From assembly GCA_017959195.1 (NCBI GenBank), contig JAGDBE010000167.1, positions 1 to 12,164 of the forward strand: a stretch of DNA of 12,164 bases, in the 5' to 3' direction. Positions within the stretch are counted from its first letter, which is position 1. Each line of letters starts with the position of its first letter. A program made the translations under genes and the position numbers. Under the pieces are notes generated by a model. That model did not search any database. It saw nothing but the letters and a program-made list of their open reading frames with translations, and was not told the DNA's origin. Shown piece after piece: positions 1 to 7,817 of this stretch. The DNA is from Clostridia bacterium. GTDB taxonomy: Bacteria; Bacillota; Clostridia; Oscillospirales; CAG-382.

Positions 1-2339
1 ACGTCTATATCTTCAAACGAGCCGCTCATGGAATCTTTGCCGCCGATGGCGGCGATTTCAAGGTCCATCTGCGCCTTATACGCGCCGAGCAGTGCGGACA
101 GCGGTTTGCCCCAGCGTCTTTCGTCTTTGCCGAGTTTTTCAAAATACTCCTGGAACGTGAGGTATACGTCCTCGAATTTTGCACCCGTCGCGACAAGCTT
201 GCTTACCGATTCGACCACGGCAAGATACGCGCCGTGATACGGGCTTTTTTCCGAAATGAACGGGTTATATCCGAACGACATGAGAGTGCAGGTATCGGTA
301 TGTTTCTTTTCGCACGAAACCTTCTGCACCATCGCCTGAACGGGCGTAAGCTGATACTTTCCGCCGAAGGGCATAAGCACTGTTCCCGCGCCTATCGTCG
401 AGTCGAAGCGTTCGGAAAGTCCGCGTTTCGAGCAGGTATTGAGGTCGGATGCCGTCTTTATCATATTTTCGGAAAAACCGCCTTCGATTTTCTTTTCAAA
501 ATCTTGTGGCTTTTCGGAAATTACCGAAATATGCTTTTTTGCGCCGTTGGAATTTAAAAATTCGCGGCTTATATCGACGATTTTCTTTCCGTTCCAATTC
601 ATCGTCAGGCGTTTTTCTTCTTTTACGGTTGCAACCGCCGTTGCCTGAAGGTTTTCCGTTTCGGCAAGCTCTAAAAATCTCTTTACGTCCTTTGCCTCGA
701 CTACGACCGCCATTCTCTCCTGGCTTTCGCTTATGGCAAGCTCGGTGCCGTCGAGTCCCTCATACTTTTTGGGTACGGCGTTAAGGTCGATTTCAAGTCC
801 GTCGGCAAGCTCGCCTATCGCTACCGACACGCCGCCGGCTCCGAAATCGTTGCACCTCTTTATCATGAGGCACGCCTCTTTGTTTCTGAAAAGTCTCTGA
901 AGTTTTCTCTCCTCGGGCGCGTTGCCTTTCTGCACTTCCGCGCCGCAGGTATCAATGGATTCGACGGTATGCGATTTTGACGAGCCCGTGGCTCCTCCGC
1001 AGCCGTCTCTGCCCGTCTTGCCGCCGAGAAGTATTACGACGTCTCCCGGAGCGGGAGTTTCTCTTCTTACGTTTTCGGAAGGCGCCGCCGCGATTACCGC
1101 GCCTATTTCCATGCGCTTTGCTTCATAGCCGGGGTGGTATATTTCATCAACTATGCCCGTCGCAAGTCCTATCTGGTTTCCGTATGACGAATATCCCGCC
1201 GCCGCGGTGGTTACTATCTTTCTCTGGGGAAGCTTGCCTTTTCTCGTCTTTTCGACGCTTACGAGCGGGTCTGACGCGCCCGTTACCCTCATTGCGCCGT
1301 AAACGTAAGAGCGTCCCGAAAGCGGGTCTCTTATCGCGCCGCCGATACAGGTTGCGGCGCCGCCGAAAGGCTCGATTTCGGTCGGGTGATTATGCGTTTC
1401 GTTGTTGAATAAAAGCAGAAAATCCTCGTCTTTGCCGTCTATATTTACCTTTATTTTGACGGTGCAGGCGTTTATCTCGTCGCTCTCGTCGAGGTTCCCC
1501 AGTTTTCCCTCTTTTTTGAGCGCCTTTGCGGCAACAGTTGCGATATCCATAAGGCAGACCGGCTTTTTTGAGCCGAGCTTTTCGCGAAGCGAGATATATT
1601 CGTCGTAGGTTTCCTGCAACAGCTTATCTTCAAACTTTACGTCTTCTATTACCGTAAGAAACGTCGTATGTCTGCAATGGTCCGACCAATAGGTATCTAT
1701 CATGCGTATTTCGGTTATTGTCGGGTCCCTTTTTTCCTTTTCGAAATACTCCCTGCAAAAACTTATGTCGTCGATATCCATCGCGAGCTTATATTCGTTT
1801 ATAAAGTCTTCAAGTCCCGCTCTGTCAAGCTTTGTAAAGCCGTCAAGGGTTTTTACTTCCGTCGGGATATCGTATTTTACTTCGAGGGTTTCGGGCTTTT
1901 CAAACGACGCCTCTCTCGATTCGACGGGGTTTATGACGTACTTTTTGATTTTTTCGACGTCTTCTTTTGTAATATCGCCGTAAAGCGCGTATATTTTCGC
2001 GGTCCTTATTATCGGCCTTATGCCTTTTGATATAATCTGTATGCACTGGGACGCGCTGTCGGCTCTCTGGTCGAACTGTCCGGGCAAAAATTCCGCTGCA
2101 AAGCAGACTGCACCGGATGTTTCGAGCTCATCCGACGCTATATCGAGCTGCGGCTCCGAAAAAACGGTCTTTTTGGCATATTCAAACAGTTCTTCCGATA
2201 TGTTTTCGGCGTCGTATCTGTTTATTATCCGAAGATCTTTCAGATTCTTTATTCCGAGAAAAGAGACGAGCTCGGAAAACAGCGATTTCGCTTCGACGGC
2301 GTGTTCCCTTTTCTTTTCGACAAAAACTCTGTATATCAA
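1..2339 (-). CDS. purL: Phosphoribosylformylglycinamidine (FGAM) synthase, long form; C-terminus beyond left edge
   Basis: Converts FGAR, ATP and glutamine to FGAM, the fourth step of purine synthesis, in the cytoplasm. I translated the minus strand from a TTG at 2339-2337; the frame stays open for 779 codons to the left edge. The N-terminus (LIYRVFVEKKREHAVEAKSL) matches the start of long single-chain PurL proteins of Clostridia. Visible motifs are SDHCRHTTF (about residues 219-227), FNNETHNHPTEIEPFGG (from about 312) and GGKTGRDGCGGATGSS (about 440-455), the signatures of the two-lobed AIR-synthase-like core. The last readable stretch is GGKDSMSGSFEDID. This type is usually about 1,200-1,260 aa and carries its own C-terminal glutaminase domain, which here lies outside the window; no purQ or purS is seen. 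It is the last operon gene visible, 12 bp after purD. The family assignment is certain; the TTG start is supported by a GGGGG ribosome-binding site 7 nt upstream. Confidence 0.95.
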   Translation of the reverse strand, partial: MIYRVFVEKKREHAVEAKSLFSELVSFLGIKNLKDLRIINRYDAENISEELFEYAKKTVFSEPQLDIASDELETSGAVCFAAEFLPGQFDQRADSASQCIQIISKGIRPIIRTAKIYALYGDITKEDVEKIKKYVINPVESREASFEKPETLEVKYDIPTEVKTLDGFTKLDRAGLEDFINEYKLAMDIDDISFCREYFEKEKRDPTITEIRMIDTYWSDHCRHTTFLTVIEDVKFEDKLLQETYDEYISLREKLGSKKPVCLMDIATVAAKALKKEGKLGNLDESDEINACTVKIKVNIDGKDEDFLLLFNNETHNHPTEIEPFGGAATCIGGAIRDPLSGRSYVYGAMRVTGASDPLVSVEKTRKGKLPQRKIVTTAAAGYSSYGNQIGLATGIVDEIYHPGYEAKRMEIGAVIAAAPSENVRRETPAPGDVVILLGGKTGRDGCGGATGSSKSHTVESIDTCGAEVQKGNAPEERKLQRLFRNKEACLMIKRCNDFGAGGVSVAIGELADGLEIDLNAVPKKYEGLDGTELAISESQERMAVVVEAKDVKRFLELAETENLQATAVATVKEEKRLTMNWNGKKIVDISREFLNSNGAKKHISVISEKPQDFEKKIEGGFSENMIKTASDLNTCSKRGLSERFDSTIGAGTVLMPFGGKYQLTPVQAMVQKVSCEKKHTDTCTLMSFGYNPFISEKSPYHGAYLAVVESVSKLVATGAKFEDVYLTFQEYFEKLGKDERRWGKPLSALLGAYKAQMDLEIAAIGGKDSMSGSFEDID

Positions 2340-2346
2340 ATTAAAG

Positions 2347-2353
2347 CCCCCTT
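2347..2353 (-). promoter_or_regulatory. Ribosome-binding site that decides the TTG start of purL
   Basis: On the minus strand AAGGGGG lies 7 nt before TTG at 2339 and overlaps the purD stop codon (2352-2354). No ATG or GTG in the purL frame sits at a suitable distance, and translation from this TTG gives the full conserved PurL N-terminus. The overlap with the upstream stop suggests translational coupling to purD. Confidence 0.7.
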
Positions 2354-3617
2354 ATTTTTTCGCTTCCAGCGCTCTTTTGCCGATATCCTTTCTGTAAAAG
2401 GCGTTTGCAAAGTGAATTTTTTCCGCCGCCTTATACGACGCGTTTATTGCGTCTTTGAGCGTTTTTTCAACCGAAGTTACGCCCAGGACTCTTCCGCCGT
2501 TTGTATAGAGTTTTCCGTCCTTTTCCTTTGCGCCGGCGACGTACACGCGGTTTAAAAGATTTTCGGGAATATCTATCTCAAAACCTTTTTCGTAACTTTG
2601 CGGATAGCCGTCCGACGCCATTATCACGCAGCAGGCGCTTCCGTCTTTTATCTTGACGGGCACGTCTTTGAGTCTTTCTTCGGTTACGGCTCTCATTATT
2701 TCAAACAAATCACCGTCTAAAAGCGGCAGCACGACCTGCGTTTCGGGGTCGCCGAAGCGGCAGTTGTACTCTATAACTTTCGGTCCGCTTTCCGTCAGCA
2801 TGAGTCCGAAATAAAGACAGCCCTTGAATGTGCGTCCCTCTTTTTTCATGGCTTCTATCGTCGGGATGAATATTTCATCCATGCACCTTTGTGCGATTTC
2901 CTCTGTATAGTACGGATTCGGCGCTATGGTTCCCATGCCGCCGGTATTGAGTCCCGTATCGCCGTCGTGCGCTCTTTTATGGTCCATCGACGAAACCATG
3001 GGTTTTACTACGTTTCCGTCGGTAAACGCGAGAACGGATACCTCGGGGCCGGTCAAAAATTCTTCAATAACGACGCGTTCGCCGTTTTTGCCGAACTTTT
3101 TGTTCTGCATCATTTCGTAAACGGCATTTTTTGCGTCGGGCAGCGTTTCCGCGATTACGACTCCCTTTCCGAGCGCAAGTCCGTCCGCCTTGATGACGGT
3201 GGGAAGCGGCGCTTTTTCGAGATATTCAAGCGCTTTACCTGCGTCGTCAAACGTCTCGTATTCTGCCGTCGGAATTCCGTATTTTTTCATGAGATTTTTG
3301 GAAAAAATCTTGCTTCCCTCGATTATCGCCGCTTTTGCATTTGGTCCGAAGCACGGGATTCCCGCTTCGGTTAAAACGTCCACGCAGCCGCCGACGAGCG
3401 GGTCGTCGGGCGCGACTACGGCGTAACCGATATTATTTTCAAGCGCAAACGCCTTGATTTTTTCAAAATCCATGACGTTTATGTCACAGCATATTGCGTC
3501 AAGCGCGATTCCGCCGTTTCCGGGAAGCGCGTATATTTTTCCTACGTCTTTGCTTTCTTTAAGTTTTTTGATTATGGCGTGTTCGCGTCCGCCGCCGCCT
3601 ACGACCAAAACGTCCAT
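2352..3617 (-). CDS. purD: Phosphoribosylamine-glycine ligase (GAR synthetase)
   Basis: ATP-dependent ligation of glycine to 5-phosphoribosylamine, giving GAR, the second step of the pathway; cytoplasmic monomer of the ATP-grasp superfamily. The protein has the typical length (421 aa from this start). It begins MDVLVVGGGGREHAI (N-terminal dinucleotide-like fold), then has the ATP-grasp segment KADGLALGKGV (about 143-153), the signature DHKRAHDGDTGLNTGGMG (about 212-229) and the metal/ATP-binding segment EYNCRFGDPETQ (about 283-294), followed by the usual C-terminal domain. Two ATGs lie 6 nt apart. The GGAG site at 3626-3629 is 8 nt from the inner ATG (3617) but only 2 nt from the outer one (3623), so I chose the inner start. 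It follows the AICAR-transformylase gene by 23 bp and precedes purL by 12 bp. Confidence 0.96.
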   Translation of the reverse strand: MDVLVVGGGGREHAIIKKLKESKDVGKIYALPGNGGIALDAICCDINVMDFEKIKAFALENNIGYAVVAPDDPLVGGCVDVLTEAGIPCFGPNAKAAIIEGSKIFSKNLMKKYGIPTAEYETFDDAGKALEYLEKAPLPTVIKADGLALGKGVVIAETLPDAKNAVYEMMQNKKFGKNGERVVIEEFLTGPEVSVLAFTDGNVVKPMVSSMDHKRAHDGDTGLNTGGMGTIAPNPYYTEEIAQRCMDEIFIPTIEAMKKEGRTFKGCLYFGLMLTESGPKVIEYNCRFGDPETQVVLPLLDGDLFEIMRAVTEERLKDVPVKIKDGSACCVIMASDGYPQSYEKGFEIDIPENLLNRVYVAGAKEKDGKLYTNGGRVLGVTSVEKTLKDAINASYKAAEKIHFANAFYRKDIGKRALEAKK

Positions 3618-3640
3618 TTTCATTACTCCGTTTTTATTTA

Positions 3641-4825
3641 TTAATGGTGGAACAGGCGCATTCCCGTGAACGCCATTACCATACCGTATTTATTGCAGCA
3701 TTCTATTACGAGGTCGTCTCTTATCGAGCCGCCGGGTTCCGCAACGTATTTAACGCCGCTTCTCTTTGCTCTTTCGATGTTGTCGTCGAACGGGAAGAAC
3801 GCGTCGGAGCCGAGGGATACGCCGTCAATCGTCGAAAGGTATTCCTTCTTTTCGGCTTCTGTGAGCGGTTCGGGTCTTGTCGTGAAGTACTTCTGCCAGT
3901 TTCCTTCTGCGCAGACGTCTTCTTCGTTATTGTTTATATATCCGTCGATTACGTTATCTCTTTCGGGTCTGCCGAGAGCGTCAAGGAACGGGAGCGAGAG
4001 CACCTTATCGTGCTGGCGCAAAAACCAGGTGTCCGCTTTGGAGCCTGCAAGGCGTGTGCAGTGGATTCTCGACTGCTGTCCCGCGCCGACGCCGATTGCC
4101 TGTCCGTCGTATGCGAAGCATACGGAGTTGGACTGCGTATATTTAAGCGTTATAAGCGAGATGATGAGGTCTCTTGCCGCGGATTCGGGGAGATCTTTAT
4201 TTGCCGTAACGATATTGGAAAGAAGTTCCTTATTAATCTTGAAGTTATTTCTTCCCTGTTCGAAAGTGATTCCGAACACTTCTTTATGTTCTTTTTCCTC
4301 GGGAACGTAGTTTTCGTCGATTTTTACGATATTGTACGCGCCTTTTCTCTTGGATTTGAGTATTTCAAGCGCCTCGGGCTCGTATCCGGGCGCAATTATG
4401 CCGTCGGAAACCTCTCTTTTGATGAGGCGCGCCGTTGCGACGTCGCACACGTCCGAAAGGGCAACCCAGTCGCCGAACGAGCACATGCGGTCGGTTCCCC
4501 TTGCTCTCGTGTAGGCGCATGCGAGAGGCGACGCGTCTATTCCGTCGCTTTCGTCAATAAAGCATGCCTTTTTGAGTTTATCGGAAAGCGGTATTCCCAC
4601 CGCCGCCGACGTGGGGCTTACGTGCTTGAAAGACGTTACCGCCGGCAGTCCGAGCGCTTCTTTGAGCTCCTTTACGAGCTGCCAGGAGTTGAATGCGTCC
4701 AGAAAGTTTATATATCCCGGTCTTCCGTTAAGTATTTCTATCGGAAGGTCGGATCCGTTTCCCATATATATTTTTGACGGCTTCTGATTCGGATTGCATC
4801 CGTATTTGAGTTCAAATTCTTTCAT
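3641..4825 (-). CDS. purH: AICAR transformylase, single-domain (no IMP cyclohydrolase domain)
   Basis: Transfers the formyl group of 10-formyl-tetrahydrofolate to AICAR (ZMP), giving FAICAR, the ninth step. At 394 aa it corresponds only to the transformylase part of bifunctional PurH (usually about 510-530 aa); the N-terminal MGS-like cyclohydrolase domain is absent. Visible motifs: SFKHVSPTSAAVG (65-77) with the Lys-His pair expected at the active site, DGIIAPGYEPEALEILKSKR (141-160), GAGQQSRIHCTRLAGSKAD (247-265), DAFFPFDD (341-348) and EPGGSIRDD (363-371). Its start overlaps the stop of the PurO-type gene by four bases (ATGA), with a GGAGGAG site just upstream, so translation is probably coupled to the enzyme that uses its product. 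Its substrate ZMP is the ligand of the operon's leader riboswitch. The standalone version is sometimes given a separate name (purV), of which I am less sure. Confidence 0.93.
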   Translation of the reverse strand: MKEFELKYGCNPNQKPSKIYMGNGSDLPIEILNGRPGYINFLDAFNSWQLVKELKEALGLPAVTSFKHVSPTSAAVGIPLSDKLKKACFIDESDGIDASPLACAYTRARGTDRMCSFGDWVALSDVCDVATARLIKREVSDGIIAPGYEPEALEILKSKRKGAYNIVKIDENYVPEEKEHKEVFGITFEQGRNNFKINKELLSNIVTANKDLPESAARDLIISLITLKYTQSNSVCFAYDGQAIGVGAGQQSRIHCTRLAGSKADTWFLRQHDKVLSLPFLDALGRPERDNVIDGYINNNEEDVCAEGNWQKYFTTRPEPLTEAEKKEYLSTIDGVSLGSDAFFPFDDNIERAKRSGVKYVAEPGGSIRDDLVIECCNKYGMVMAFTGMRLFHH

Positions 4826-5553
4826 TTCGCTTCTCCTCCGTTTTTATTTATTATTCTTATTTCCTCTTTGCCCGTCGCGATATCGGTATAGCTTACGAAA
4901 AGCGATATCTTATTGTCTTTGTCGAGCGCGTTCCAGAGTTTTCCGGTAAATTCGTCTATACCGTCGGGGATTTCAACTCTCTCGGGCTCGCCCACAAACG
5001 TCGGGATCGGGTTTCCGTCGCACACATACGTATGAATGAAGTGTCCGAGTCCCGCAAGCGACGGATACGAAAACGTATATCTGTTACAAGCGCTTCCCTT
5101 TGCGTCGGCGCTCTTCAAAATGCTCATCTCATAGGTGAAATCTCCGTTTTCAAACGTGATTTCGGCGCTTATTCTCGGCGTGAAGTTGGGTTCGTCGGGC
5201 TCAAATTCGCGCGATTTTAAAGATTCGTAGAAGTTTTTGCCCTCTTTTTCGCCCTCAAACACCGTATCGGTCTGATTTCCGTTGGTTACGATTATTTTAT
5301 TGCCGATTTTTCTCAATGCCGCGTAAATAATCAGGCTGGGGTCCTTTACCTTTGATTCGTCGAACGGTTCGGTATATAAAACGCCGTCTTTGAGCGCGAA
5401 AACTCTGTTTCTGCTGTTTTCACTTCTGCCCATGATGAAGTATGCCGTCTCCGCTTTTTTTACGTCCCCGGTCTTTCCCGTAATTATGCCGCGTCCGACG
5501 TAGGAATTGCCTTTTATGAGTTCTTCGACATCGTAAATATTATAAATATCCAT
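4822..5553 (-). CDS. purO: PurO-type IMP cyclohydrolase
   Basis: Probably closes FAICAR to IMP, the last step of the pathway, replacing the missing cyclohydrolase domain of PurH. The 243-aa protein resembles the IMP_cyclohyd family founded on archaeal PurO, with an Ntn-hydrolase-like fold. Recognisable segments are YVGRGIITGKTGDVKKAETA (18-37), YFIMGRSENSRNRVF (38-52), DPSLIIYAALR (71-81), IIVTNGNQTDTVFEG (87-101) and REFEPDEPNFTPRIS (115-129). Position supports the role: it lies 8 bp after purN and overlaps the AICAR-transformylase start by 4 bp, so the two halves of the usual PurH activity are made side by side. The ribosome-binding site (TGAGG) overlaps the purN stop codon. The family call is from memory of its sequence signature; the activity in this organism is inferred. 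Confidence 0.85.
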   Translation of the reverse strand: MDIYNIYDVEELIKGNSYVGRGIITGKTGDVKKAETAYFIMGRSENSRNRVFALKDGVLYTEPFDESKVKDPSLIIYAALRKIGNKIIVTNGNQTDTVFEGEKEGKNFYESLKSREFEPDEPNFTPRISAEITFENGDFTYEMSILKSADAKGSACNRYTFSYPSLAGLGHFIHTYVCDGNPIPTFVGEPERVEIPDGIDEFTGKLWNALDKDNKISLFVSYTDIATGKEEIRIINKNGGEAK

Positions 5554-5561
5554 TTTTTACC

Positions 5562-6179
5562 TCATTTCTCCGTTTCAAGAATTTCTTTTGCAACTTTTTC
5601 GACGGACAGCGGAAGAATCTTCCACTCCGCCTGTTTCATTACCCTTTTCTGCAGTTTTTCGGGCGTATCGTTTTCACGGACGTTCACCGCTTTCTGCATT
5701 ATTATCTCACCGCCGTCGGGAATTTCGTTCACGAAGTGCGTCGTCGCGCCCGTAACCTTTACTCCCTTTTTAAGCGCCTCTTCGTGCACCTTCAAGCCGT
5801 AGTATCCCTTGCCGCAGAACGACGGGATGAGTGCGGGATGCACGTTTATTATTCTGCGCTCGAATTTTTTGGTGAAATTTTCGCCGAGGATCGACATAAA
5901 ACCTGCGAGAACGATAAGTTCTATGCCGTTTTCTTTGAGCACCTTTATCATCTCTTTTTCGGCGTTCTCTCTGCTTCCGAATTCGGTTTTCGTGATTACC
6001 GCCGTCTTAATTCTCGCCTTTTTTGCGCGCGTAAGTGCGTATGCTTCGGGGTTATTGGAGATGACAAGCGCGATTTTCGCGCTCTTTATTATTCCGCTTT
6101 TTTCGGCGTCTATGAGAGCCTGAAGGTTCGTGCCGCCGCCAGATACGAGTATTGCGGTTTTGATTTTACTTCTTTTCAT
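5562..6179 (-). CDS. purN: Phosphoribosylglycinamide (GAR) formyltransferase, folate-dependent
   Basis: Transfers formyl from 10-formyl-tetrahydrofolate to GAR, giving FGAR, the third step. The length (205 aa) is normal for PurN. Near the N-terminus is the phosphate-binding segment LVSGGGTNLQALID (11-24); the folate-binding region contains LAGFMSILG (91-99). The catalytic Asn-His pair is in INVHPALIPSF (Asn112, His114), and the third catalytic residue is probably Asp155 in the segment GATTHFVNEIPDGGEII. The start overlaps the end of the FNT gene by 14 bp, so the two are likely translationally coupled. The formate-using alternative PurT is not present in the window, so purine synthesis here seems to depend on formyl-folate at this step. 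Confidence 0.95.
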   Translation of the reverse strand: MKRSKIKTAILVSGGGTNLQALIDAEKSGIIKSAKIALVISNNPEAYALTRAKKARIKTAVITKTEFGSRENAEKEMIKVLKENGIELIVLAGFMSILGENFTKKFERRIINVHPALIPSFCGKGYYGLKVHEEALKKGVKVTGATTHFVNEIPDGGEIIMQKAVNVRENDTPEKLQKRVMKQAEWKILPLSVEKVAKEILETEK

Positions 6180-6774
6180 CCTTTTTTCCCACTTTTCCGA
6201 TAAGCGGCAAAAGCATTCCGCCGAAAGTATTTCCGACTACAACCGCCGCCATAAAATAAAGCACCTTCAAATCGAATATTCCCGACGCGCCGAAATAAAA
6301 CATGTCGGCTATCGAGTGCTCAAAGCCCGCAAGTATGAACACCGGCACGCAGAAAAGTATTCCGACCACGGTATTCTTTTCTTTATAAATGCTCACCGCA
6401 AGATACATGAGTATTCCGCAGAAGAATGCGCGGATAAGCGTACTTACGATATTCTGCGTAAGTTTGTTCGCGCAAAGCGTGTTTGCGGCGTCTCCCATTG
6501 ACGGAATCGCAAACCTGAGCAGCATTCCGAGAAGGAACGTCGCAAGAAGGTTGCCGACAAGGCAGATTACGAGGTTTTTTACATTTTTTGCGGTATGGTC
6601 TTCGACAAAATATCCTATTCTGCCGGTAAAGAGCGCGTATCCCTTATAGCATATACATAAAAGCGCAACCGAAAAGAATACGGCTCCCATATATCTGCTG
6701 TCGCACGCAAGAAACACCGCACCGCCGATTGTTATAAGCACTCCCGCGCTTATGCTTTCAAAAAAAGTCTTCAT
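6166..6774 (-). CDS. Formate/nitrite transporter (FNT) family channel, compact form
   Basis: An integral membrane protein of 202 aa with about six hydrophobic segments (about 7-24, 28-48, 66-90, 108-130, 135-160, 171-193). By eye it aligns with FocA/NirC: ISAGVLITIGGAVFL resembles the first helix, FSVALLCICYKGYALFTG the second with its LFT loop, CLVGNLLATFLLG the third, and AGFEHSIADMF (149-159) contains the FNT signature with the central pore His (His153); VVVGNTFGGMLLP resembles the last helix. It is shorter than usual FNTs (about 255-285 aa) because it lacks the N-terminal extension and has a trimmed segment near CGILMYLAV. Its ATG shares one base with the purM stop (TAATG), and its end overlaps purN by 14 bp, so it is a full operon member. 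Formate transport is the most likely role given the formyl-folate-dependent neighbours; nitrite or hydrosulfide cannot be excluded from sequence. Confidence 0.85.
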   Translation of the reverse strand: MKTFFESISAGVLITIGGAVFLACDSRYMGAVFFSVALLCICYKGYALFTGRIGYFVEDHTAKNVKNLVICLVGNLLATFLLGMLLRFAIPSMGDAANTLCANKLTQNIVSTLIRAFFCGILMYLAVSIYKEKNTVVGILFCVPVFILAGFEHSIADMFYFGASGIFDLKVLYFMAAVVVGNTFGGMLLPLIGKVGKKDEKK

Positions 6775-7817
6775 TATACTATTGAAATCCTTTCGTCAGA
6801 TTTTATTATTTTTCCTATCGTATAAGCGTCCGTACCGTTATTTTTCAATATTTCAAGCGCCTTATTCTCGTCTTCCGCCGAAACGACAACACTCATTCCG
6901 ACGCCCATATTGAAGGTATTGAACATATCCCTCTCTGAGACGTTTCCGCGCTTTGCGATGAGTTTAAAAATCGGAAGGACTTTTATTCTATCCTTTTCGA
7001 TTTCAGCGCACAGCCCCTCGGGAATGCTTCTCGGGATATTTTCGTAAAAGCCGCCGCCCGTGATATGCGAAATACCCTTGACTTTTACCTTATCTATCAG
7101 TGAAAGCACGGGTTTTACGTATATTTTCGTGGGTGTGAGCAGCGTTTCTCCGAGCGTTTTTCCGCAAAGTTCGTCGTATTTTTCGTTCAGATCCGCGTTT
7201 TCAACGTCAAAAATCTTTCTTACGAGCGAAAAGCCGTTTGAATGCACTCCGCTTGACGGAAGCGCGATTATGACGTCGCCTTCCCTCATCTGCTTATTGT
7301 CGATTATCTTCTTTTTATCGGTCAAGCCCACGCAGAAGCCCGCAAGGTCGTATTCGTTTTCGGGGTAAAATCCCGGCATTTCGGCGGTCTCGCCGCCTAT
7401 GAGCGCACTTCCCGCCTGAACGCAGCCCTCGCACACTCCGCTTACTATCTTTTCTATCTTTTCGGGGAAATTCTTTCCGCACGCGATATAGTCGAGGAAG
7501 AACAGCGGTTTTGCGCCGCAGCATATTACGTCGTTTACGCACATTGCCACGCAGTCGATTCCCACGGTATCGTGCTTATCGAGAAGAAACGCGATTTTGA
7601 GCTTTGTTCCGACGCCGTCTGTACCGCTTACCAAAATCGGCTCTTCAATTCCCGAAAGGTCGGGCGCAAACAGTCCGCCGAAGCCGCCCACGTCGGAGCA
7701 GACTCCTTCGTTCAGAGTTCTTGCTATATGCTTTTTCATGAGTTCCACCGCTTTATATCCCGCGGTGATATCCACTCCCGCCGACGCGTAAATATCGGAT
7801 TTTGAATTTTCGATCAT
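6774..7817 (-). CDS. purM: Phosphoribosylformylglycinamidine cyclo-ligase (AIR synthetase)
   Basis: ATP-dependent ring closure of FGAM to AIR, the fifth step. From the ATG at 7817 the protein is 347 aa, the normal PurM length, starting MIENSKSDIYASAGVDITAG. Motifs: SGTDGVGTKLK (64-74), GGETAEMPGFY (142-152), SSGVHSNGFSLVR (188-200), ITGGGFYENIPR (252-263) and FNTFNMGVGM near the end. A strong Shine-Dalgarno (GGAAAGGAAG) lies 6 nt before this ATG, although this start is internal to the longer PurF-PurM frame. I treat it as the true start because the canonical PurF frame ends with TAA one base upstream. The gene ends TAATG, sharing a base with the FNT start. Even if the frameshift is real, this internal start should still allow PurM to be made. 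Confidence 0.92.
   Translation of the reverse strand: MIENSKSDIYASAGVDITAGYKAVELMKKHIARTLNEGVCSDVGGFGGLFAPDLSGIEEPILVSGTDGVGTKLKIAFLLDKHDTVGIDCVAMCVNDVICCGAKPLFFLDYIACGKNFPEKIEKIVSGVCEGCVQAGSALIGGETAEMPGFYPENEYDLAGFCVGLTDKKKIIDNKQMREGDVIIALPSSGVHSNGFSLVRKIFDVENADLNEKYDELCGKTLGETLLTPTKIYVKPVLSLIDKVKVKGISHITGGGFYENIPRSIPEGLCAEIEKDRIKVLPIFKLIAKRGNVSERDMFNTFNMGVGMSVVVSAEDENKALEILKNNGTDAYTIGKIIKSDERISIV

Noticed and set aside
1..2350. Several short plus-strand frames as genes in the left 2.3 kb
   Set aside because: The minus strand is fully explained by one continuous PurL frame with intact active-site motifs.
3644..4777. Long plus-strand frame (377 codons) opposite the AICAR-transformylase gene
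   Set aside because: It is the shadow of a clearly conserved minus-strand enzyme, has a low-complexity Arg/Val/Phe-rich translation and no family resemblance.
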